Source: Flavivirga aquimarina
GTDB taxonomy: Bacteria > Bacteroidota > Bacteroidia > Flavobacteriales > Flavobacteriaceae
Direction of reading: 5' to 3'
NCBI RefSeq assembly: GCF_030540835.1
Contig: NZ_JAUOEK010000045.1
Coordinates: 86,952-150,951 of the forward strand
DNA: 64,000 nucleotides
The notes beneath the pieces were generated by a model. It saw only the letters and a list, made by a program, of their open reading frames with translations, was not told the origin of the DNA and did not search any database. Positions 58,836-64,000 of this stretch are shown one piece after another (positions within the stretch are counted from its first letter, which is position 1; every line of letters begins with the position of its first letter). The position numbers and the translations under genes are program-made.

Positions 58836-59798
58836 ATGAATTATAACACATTAGGGGAAACAGGCATAATAGTTAGCGAATTGGGCTTTGGCGCTTCCGG
58901 AATTGGTGGCATGTTTGGAAAAACGACTAAAAGTGAAGCTTTAAGAACCATCCACCAAGCTTTTAATCGTGGTATCAATTATTTTGATACGTCGCCTGCT
59001 TATGGAAGACATAATTCTAGTTTCGGACCATTAACATCAGAAATAATTTTAGGAAAAGGATTAGAAACCATTAACCGTTCGGAAATAATACTTTCTTCAA
59101 AAGCAGGAAAAACAGCTTCACTTCCTCCCAAATTCAATTTTAAATATGATTCTATTATAAATTCTGTAGAATCTAGTTTGAAACGTCTTAAAACTGACTA
59201 TATTGACATGGTGTTTTTACACGATATTGAATATGATGAAGGCAAACACTTGGATATCGCCATGAATGAAGGTCTAAAAGCCTTAAGTCAACTAAAAAAA
59301 GATGGGAAAATTAGATTTTATGGTGTTTCATGTTATCCTATAGAACTCCTTCATAAGGTCATAGAAAATTATGATATGGATGTTATTTTAATACATAACC
59401 ATTACACACTCATAAACGATTTATTATTGGAATTAATATCAAAAATAAAAAACAAAGGTATTGGCTTGATAAATGCCTCTCCTTTTGCTAGCGGATTGTT
59501 AACTCAAAAAGGGCCTCCAGACTGGTATCCAATTGCCCAAACAGAACTCTCGGTTGTTAAACAAGCTACCGATTTTTGTATCAAGAATGGTATTTCTATT
59601 GAAAAAATTGCTTTGCAATTTTCTTTGAGAAATTCAAAAATACCAACTACTTTATTTAGTTGCACTCATGAAAAAACACTTAATCAAAACATAGATTGGA
59701 TCGAAGCTCCTATCGATATGTTAATGATGGAAAAAATATATTCAATTCTTGAACCCTTGAGAAACAAGGATTTTGATTTCGGGGCATTTAATCGTTAA
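58836..59798 (+). CDS. Aldo/keto reductase, L-galactose (L-fucose) 1-dehydrogenase-like
   Basis: A 320-residue NAD(P)-dependent AKR expected to oxidise the L-sugar to its lactone. The AKR tetrad can be placed: Asp and Tyr in FDTSPAYG, Lys in LSSKAGKT and His in VFLHDIEYD. The stretch INASPFASGLLTQKGPPDWY closely matches plant L-galactose dehydrogenase (ISASPLAMGLLTEQGPPEWH), and LGFGASGIGGMFG and FDTSPAYG match its N-terminal part too. Related bacterial enzymes act on L-fucose, so the choice between the two sugars remains open. It lies 10 nt after the dehydrogenase and 1 nt before the symporter start, in a tight operon. Confidence 0.9.
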   Translation: MNYNTLGETGIIVSELGFGASGIGGMFGKTTKSEALRTIHQAFNRGINYFDTSPAYGRHNSSFGPLTSEIILGKGLETINRSEIILSSKAGKTASLPPKFNFKYDSIINSVESSLKRLKTDYIDMVFLHDIEYDEGKHLDIAMNEGLKALSQLKKDGKIRFYGVSCYPIELLHKVIENYDMDVILIHNHYTLINDLLLELISKIKNKGIGLINASPFASGLLTQKGPPDWYPIAQTELSVVKQATDFCIKNGISIEKIALQFSLRNSKIPTTLFSCTHEKTLNQNIDWIEAPIDMLMMEKIYSILEPLRNKDFDFGAFNR

Positions 59799-59799
59799 T

Positions 59800-61413
59800 A
59801 TGGAACATATAGATTTAGTTATTATCGTCTTCTATTTAGTAGCTATTCTAGCGCTGGGTATCATCTCAACTTTGAAAGCTAAAAAGACTTCGGTTAACTA
59901 TTTTTTAGCAGGACGCAGCTTAAATTGGGTTATTATAGGTGCTGCTCTTTTTGCAAGCAATATATCTACTATACACTTAGTAGGTTTGGCAGCTTCTGGG
60001 TTTGATGATGGCTTGGTTTGGGGGAACTTTGAATGGATGGCTTCCATAGTCCTTATTTTTTTAGGACTTATTTTTGCGCCTTTTTATTTTAAAAGCAAAA
60101 TTTCTACCCTTCCAGAATTTTTAGAAAAACGATATAGCTCACCCTCAAGATCTTTTCTGGCCTTTATGGCGATTTTAGGAGCCTTATTTGTCCATATTGG
60201 CATGAGTCTCTATGCAGGAGCGATTGTCTTTAAATCTTTTTTCGGAATCGACGTATATGTTTCTATTCTAATCATTTCTATTATAACAGCCACTTATACG
60301 ATTCTTGGAGGCTTAAAAGCCGTTGTTATAACTGAAACAGTACAAACTATGATCTTAATTATTGGTGCTGTTATATTAACATTTTTTGCAATTAACGCAC
60401 TGCCTGAAGTTGGAATAAACTCTCTAGCCGATTTTAAAGATCACATAAAACCAGACCAATTAAGTATGCTTAGAAGTGGTGAGAATGCAGGTAACTCAGG
60501 GTTATCATGGTACGCCATATTTTTGGGTTATCCAATACTAGGGTTGTGGTACTGGTGTTCGGACCAAACAATAGTACAGCGAGTCTTGGCTGCTAAAAGT
60601 GAAGATGATGCCCAAAAGGGCCCCATATTTGCTGGATTTCTAAAAATCCTTCCCGTATTTATTATGGTCTTACCAGGTGTTATAGCTTATGTCTTGTTTA
60701 AAGATAAAATATCTACAAGTAACGAAACTTTACCTGTATTAATAAACGAACTATTACCTATTGGAATTAAAGGCATATTTGCCGCCGCATTACTATCAGC
60801 TTTAATGAGTACCATCGCAGCAGCCCTTAATAGCTGCTCTACCTTAGTAGCCATTGATATTGCAAAAAGAATAAAACCATCTTTATCTGATGAAAAACAA
60901 ATAAAAATAGGAAAATATGTCGCTGTCGTGGTTATGATTCTTGCTATAGCTTGGTCAACCCAAGGCAATAGGTTTAATAGTATTTTTGAAGCAATCAATA
61001 AAATTGCAGCTGCCTTAGCTCCGCCAATAGCTACAGTATTCCTTTTTGGTGTATTTAGTAAACGGGGCACAAAAGAAGCATCTATAGTTACTTTAATCTT
61101 TGGCTTTTTAATCGGAATCGTAGCTTTTGCTGCAGATTTTGTTCCGGTACTCTATAAGAAACCAAGTATCATAACCGATACATGGGGCATTCCTTTTATG
61201 ATGCAAGCTTGGTGGTTATTTTGTATTTGTTCGGTTGTATATTTTGTAATGAGCTATCTAACCCCAAAGCCTAGCATTGATCAATTGCAATACACTTGGG
61301 ATAGTCCGTGGCAGTTTCTTACTAATAAAAAATTTCAGGGACTCAAAGATGTCCGTTTATATGCAGCACTATTATTACTAACAATTACTATATTATATAT
61401 CCTATTCCAATAA
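59800..61413 (+). CDS. Sodium:solute symporter (SSS family) for a monosaccharide
   Basis: A 537-residue inner-membrane protein from ATG 59800 (MEHIDLVIIVFYLVAILALG); an upstream in-frame TTG at 59773 would overlap the AKR gene and is less likely. It has 13 or more hydrophobic segments and the SSS signature region YFLAGRSLNWVIIGAALFAS followed by GLAASGFDDG. The GLWYWCSDQTIVQRVLAAK stretch is typical of SGLT-type sugar carriers. It probably brings the monosaccharide (L-galactose or L-fucose) into the cytoplasm for the neighbouring dehydrogenases. It is 46 nt before the sulfatase. Confidence 0.93.
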   Translation: MEHIDLVIIVFYLVAILALGIISTLKAKKTSVNYFLAGRSLNWVIIGAALFASNISTIHLVGLAASGFDDGLVWGNFEWMASIVLIFLGLIFAPFYFKSKISTLPEFLEKRYSSPSRSFLAFMAILGALFVHIGMSLYAGAIVFKSFFGIDVYVSILIISIITATYTILGGLKAVVITETVQTMILIIGAVILTFFAINALPEVGINSLADFKDHIKPDQLSMLRSGENAGNSGLSWYAIFLGYPILGLWYWCSDQTIVQRVLAAKSEDDAQKGPIFAGFLKILPVFIMVLPGVIAYVLFKDKISTSNETLPVLINELLPIGIKGIFAAALLSALMSTIAAALNSCSTLVAIDIAKRIKPSLSDEKQIKIGKYVAVVVMILAIAWSTQGNRFNSIFEAINKIAAALAPPIATVFLFGVFSKRGTKEASIVTLIFGFLIGIVAFAADFVPVLYKKPSIITDTWGIPFMMQAWWLFCICSVVYFVMSYLTPKPSIDQLQYTWDSPWQFLTNKKFQGLKDVRLYAALLLLTITILYILFQ

Positions 61414-61459
61414 ATAATAAATCACACTGCTTGTAAAACGATAAAACAACCCATGAACG

Positions 61460-62986
61460 ATGAGGCAACAATCCAAATTAAATCAATATCTATTCCTCTT
61501 TATTATAGTCACACTATCTATTAGTTGTAACTCAAAAAAAACTAAAGAAGAAGCCCCAAAACCAAACATTATTATTTATTTAACAGACGATTTGGGATAT
61601 GGGGATTTAGGTTGCTATGGTAGTCCTATTATTAAGACCCCGGCAATTGATAAATTTGCATCAGAAAGTGTTTTGCTTACCGATTGCCATTCAGCGGGAA
61701 CTGTATGTTCTCCTTCAAGAGCAGGAATTTTAACTGGAAGAAACCCTTATAGAAGTGGCTTTTACTATATTCAAGGCGCTTATGGATCTTATCTAAAGAA
61801 TGAAGAAGTTACCATGGCCGAGCTTTTAAAATCTGGTGGTTACGAAACCGCATTTATGGGAAAATGGCATCTATCCAGATTAGAAAAAACAAAAAAATAT
61901 GATGAACCAAGCCCTAGCGATCAAGGCTTTGATTATTGGTTTGCTTCTACACATAATGCTTTTGGCGGACCCAAAAATTTTGGAAAATTCATTAGAAATG
62001 GTGAAGCAGTAGGAGACGTTGATGGCTGGTATTGCGATGTGCTTACCAAAGAGGCCACAAATTGGCTTACCAACATAAGAGATAAATCCAAACCTTTTCT
62101 ACTCATAGTTTCCACCCATGAGCCTCATACACCAATAGCCCCCCCAAAAGAATATAGCAAATTGTACGACAATGTAAAGGTGGACAGTCTGGAAAAATCA
62201 ATCAATTATGGTGGGGTGGCACGACCAGAATATGATATCAGTCAAAATAAAAAAGATTACTATGGTACCGTTTCGCAATTAGATAATGCCTTTTCCAATT
62301 TAATGAAAACGGTTGACCAAGAAAATTTGAAAGACAATACCATGGTTATTTTTACAAGTGACAACGGCCCTGAACATCCAGTCAACTTAGAAGAATCTAG
62401 AGGTGAATGGGAAGACCACATTAGAGATGCTTGTTTTGGAACTCCAGGTATTTTTAAAGGGATGAAACGATATCCTTATGAAGGCGGACACCGGGTACCT
62501 GGAATAATTAGGTTTCCTAAAAAAATTAAAGCAGGAACAACAAGCGATAAAATGGTCGTGGCAACAGATTTTATAAATACAATAACCACACTAGCAAATG
62601 TTGATATGCCTAAAGGTATTAATACAGATGGTGTAGATGTATTTCCTGCCTTTCTAGGAGAGCAAATTGAAAGAGACCAACCTTATTTATGGCTTTTTCC
62701 AACGCATGAAGACACCTATTATAGAATGCCACATATAGCAATGCGACATAACGAATACACACTTATTGGATGGTTTCCAGAAAAAAAAGAAGATGCAACA
62801 CTTATAGAATGGATGAAATCTTCTGTACCTGTAACCTTTTCATTATATAATCTCAACTCAGATCCTGCGCAAGCACATGATATTTCTGAAACAAATCCAG
62901 ATTTAGTTAAACAACTCATTCCTAAAATGATACATACTTGGACTGACATTAGAGATGAAGGTCCCGATTGGTCACTAATAAAATAG
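61460..62986 (+). CDS. Family S1 sulfatase, lipoprotein
   Basis: A 508-residue sulfatase (lipobox ISC, Cys about 23). The metal site is IIYLTDDLGYGDLGCYG. The formylglycine motif CSPSR is at 83-87, then AGILTGRNPYRSGFYY. FMGKWHLSRLE, the segment VIFTSDNGPEHPVN and EGGHRVPGIIR follow. It is the fifth sulfatase of the window and the only one outside the 1-27 kb arm. Its place between the symporter and the lactonase suggests that it finishes a small sulfated oligosaccharide or monosaccharide in the periplasm before uptake. Confidence 0.94.
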   Translation: MRQQSKLNQYLFLFIIVTLSISCNSKKTKEEAPKPNIIIYLTDDLGYGDLGCYGSPIIKTPAIDKFASESVLLTDCHSAGTVCSPSRAGILTGRNPYRSGFYYIQGAYGSYLKNEEVTMAELLKSGGYETAFMGKWHLSRLEKTKKYDEPSPSDQGFDYWFASTHNAFGGPKNFGKFIRNGEAVGDVDGWYCDVLTKEATNWLTNIRDKSKPFLLIVSTHEPHTPIAPPKEYSKLYDNVKVDSLEKSINYGGVARPEYDISQNKKDYYGTVSQLDNAFSNLMKTVDQENLKDNTMVIFTSDNGPEHPVNLEESRGEWEDHIRDACFGTPGIFKGMKRYPYEGGHRVPGIIRFPKKIKAGTTSDKMVVATDFINTITTLANVDMPKGINTDGVDVFPAFLGEQIERDQPYLWLFPTHEDTYYRMPHIAMRHNEYTLIGWFPEKKEDATLIEWMKSSVPVTFSLYNLNSDPAQAHDISETNPDLVKQLIPKMIHTWTDIRDEGPDWSLIK

Positions 62987-62988
62987 TT

Positions 62989-63834
62989 ATGATAATTGAT
63001 GCGCATCAACATTTTTGGAACTATGATCCCTTAAGCCATATTTGGATTAATGAAAATATGTCCATTTTAAAGCGTCATTTTTTACCTAAAGATCTTAAAA
63101 CAGAATTAACAAATAATAGCGTTGATGGCAGCATTGCTGTTCAAGCGAGCCAGTCTGAAGATGAAACGGAGTTCTTAATGTCACTAGCCCATGAAAATGA
63201 TCGTATTAAAGCGATCGTGGGATGGGCTAATTTAAAAGCCAAGAACATAGACGAAAGGTTAAATTATTTTACAAAAGCCAGTCCCAAAATAAAAGGTTTT
63301 AGGCATGTAGTGCATGATGAACCAGATGTTAATTTTATACTTGGCAAAGATTTTATGAACGGAATAAGTAAATTAGAAAAATATGATCTTACTTACGACA
63401 TTCTAATATTCCCTATCCATCTTAAAGCTACTATACAATTCGTAAAAAAATTTCCAAATCAAAAATTTGTAATAGATCATATTGCAAAACCTTATATCGA
63501 AAAGGGAGAAATAGATGCATGGAAAAACCATATACAAACATTAGGAGCTTTAGATAATGTCTGGTGCAAATTATCAGGAATGGTTACAGAAACTAAATGG
63601 CAGCAATGGACATACGATGATTTCGAACCCTATTTGGATGTCGTATTTGATGCTTTTGGCACAAACCGATTAATGTTTGGTTCAGATTGGCCAGTGTGCT
63701 TACTAAGTGCTTCTTATTCTGAAGTAAAGAATATTGTAGACCAATATATATCAAAATTTACCAAGGATGAAAAAAATAAAATTATGGGAGAAAATGCTGC
63801 AAGATTTTATGGTATTGATGATTGTTTGAAATAG
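62989..63834 (+). CDS. Amidohydrolase, L-fuconolactonase-like (COG3618-type)
   Basis: A 281-residue cytoplasmic hydrolase from ATG 62989, 2 nt after the sulfatase stop (a TTG at 62968 would overlap it). The HxH metal motif is MIIDAHQHFWNYDP, followed by IVGWANL, GFRHVVHDEPD, VIDHIAKP and FGSDWPVCLL. These are the marks of the amidohydrolase-2 family containing L-fuconolactonase and related sugar lactonases. In this operon it would open the lactone made by the AKR (L-galactono- or L-fuconolactone). It is the last complete gene of the operon in the window. Confidence 0.9.
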   Translation: MIIDAHQHFWNYDPLSHIWINENMSILKRHFLPKDLKTELTNNSVDGSIAVQASQSEDETEFLMSLAHENDRIKAIVGWANLKAKNIDERLNYFTKASPKIKGFRHVVHDEPDVNFILGKDFMNGISKLEKYDLTYDILIFPIHLKATIQFVKKFPNQKFVIDHIAKPYIEKGEIDAWKNHIQTLGALDNVWCKLSGMVTETKWQQWTYDDFEPYLDVVFDAFGTNRLMFGSDWPVCLLSASYSEVKNIVDQYISKFTKDEKNKIMGENAARFYGIDDCLK

Positions 63835-63859
63835 AACTATACTATAAATACCATTTGCA

Positions 63860-64000
63860 GTCAGTTCGAGACTCGTGTTAAAATTTAACTAGCGTAAGCA
63901 ATGACGTAGTCGAAATGATAGTTCCATTGTCCTCCTGAGCGCAGTCGAAGGACTTGTTAGTTATTACCTTTAAAGCGTTTCGACTTTAGTTTATGCTGAG
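63860..64000. repeat. Dispersed intergenic repeat after the operon
   Basis: Contains GTCCTCCTGAGCGCAGTCGA plus AGGAC (63929-63953), with GTCCT and AGGAC able to pair, and GACGTAGTCGAAATG nearby. Such sequences are scattered between genes in many Flavobacteriia. No gene is supported in the last 165 nt of the window. Confidence 0.5.

Overview
The window looks like a chromosomal stretch of a marine Bacteroidota bacterium (Flavobacteriaceae-like). This rests on very AT-rich DNA, two SusC/SusD pairs, several type IX secretion (T9SS) C-terminal tails, Bacteroidota-type -7 boxes (TAnnTTTG) and Asp/Asn/Lys-rich proteins. No RNA gene, CRISPR array, transposase or complete mobile element was seen.

Layout. 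About 1-27 kb, minus strand: a carbohydrate-degrading arm with sulfatases, a GH29, a GH97, a beta-propeller lipoprotein, three secreted TIM-barrel-like proteins that I cannot place in a family, two paralogous GH128-like modular enzymes and a modular esterase. 27-41 kb, plus strand: a GH2 beta-galactosidase, SusC1/SusD1, SusC2/SusD2 and a DUF1735-type surface lipoprotein, closed by a strong terminator. 42-45 kb, minus: a second GH2 followed by a decayed SGNH esterase. 46-51 kb, minus: a Tat-type Gfo/Idh/MocA oxidoreductase, an M24 peptidase and a DPP-IV-like S9 peptidase, probably not part of the sugar system. 51-55 kb: two tandem AraC regulators and a divergent L-serine dehydratase. 55-64 kb, plus: a tight operon with GH95, an IdnD-like dehydrogenase, an aldo/keto reductase closely resembling plant L-galactose dehydrogenase, a sodium:solute symporter, a sulfatase and an L-fuconolactonase-like amidohydrolase.

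How it may work. This is a polysaccharide utilization locus for a sulfated polysaccharide containing galactose and L-galactose and/or L-fucose. T9SS enzymes would cut the polymer outside the cell, the SusCD pairs import fragments, and periplasmic sulfatases, GH29, GH95, GH97 and GH2 would release monosaccharides. The downstream operon suggests oxidative use of the released L-sugar: AKR to lactone, amidohydrolase to aldonate, IdnD/LgoD-like enzyme to a keto-acid. L-galactose (porphyran/agaran-like galactan) fits this set best; L-fucose (fucoidan-like) is the main alternative.

The most notable new observation is a bipartite element (GNAACAWWT, then CCTWAATTGAGAA, 27 nt overall) upstream of eight transcription units. 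Its first G lies exactly 48 nt before a TAnnTTTG-like box in all eight. It joins the secreted enzymes, the SusCD operon, the sulfatase-esterase operon and both GH2 genes into one apparent regulon, and it was not found before the GH95/L-sugar operon. Decayed gene fragments (0.2, 22.5, 26.8 and 42 kb) and palindromic dispersed repeats show the locus has been rearranged.
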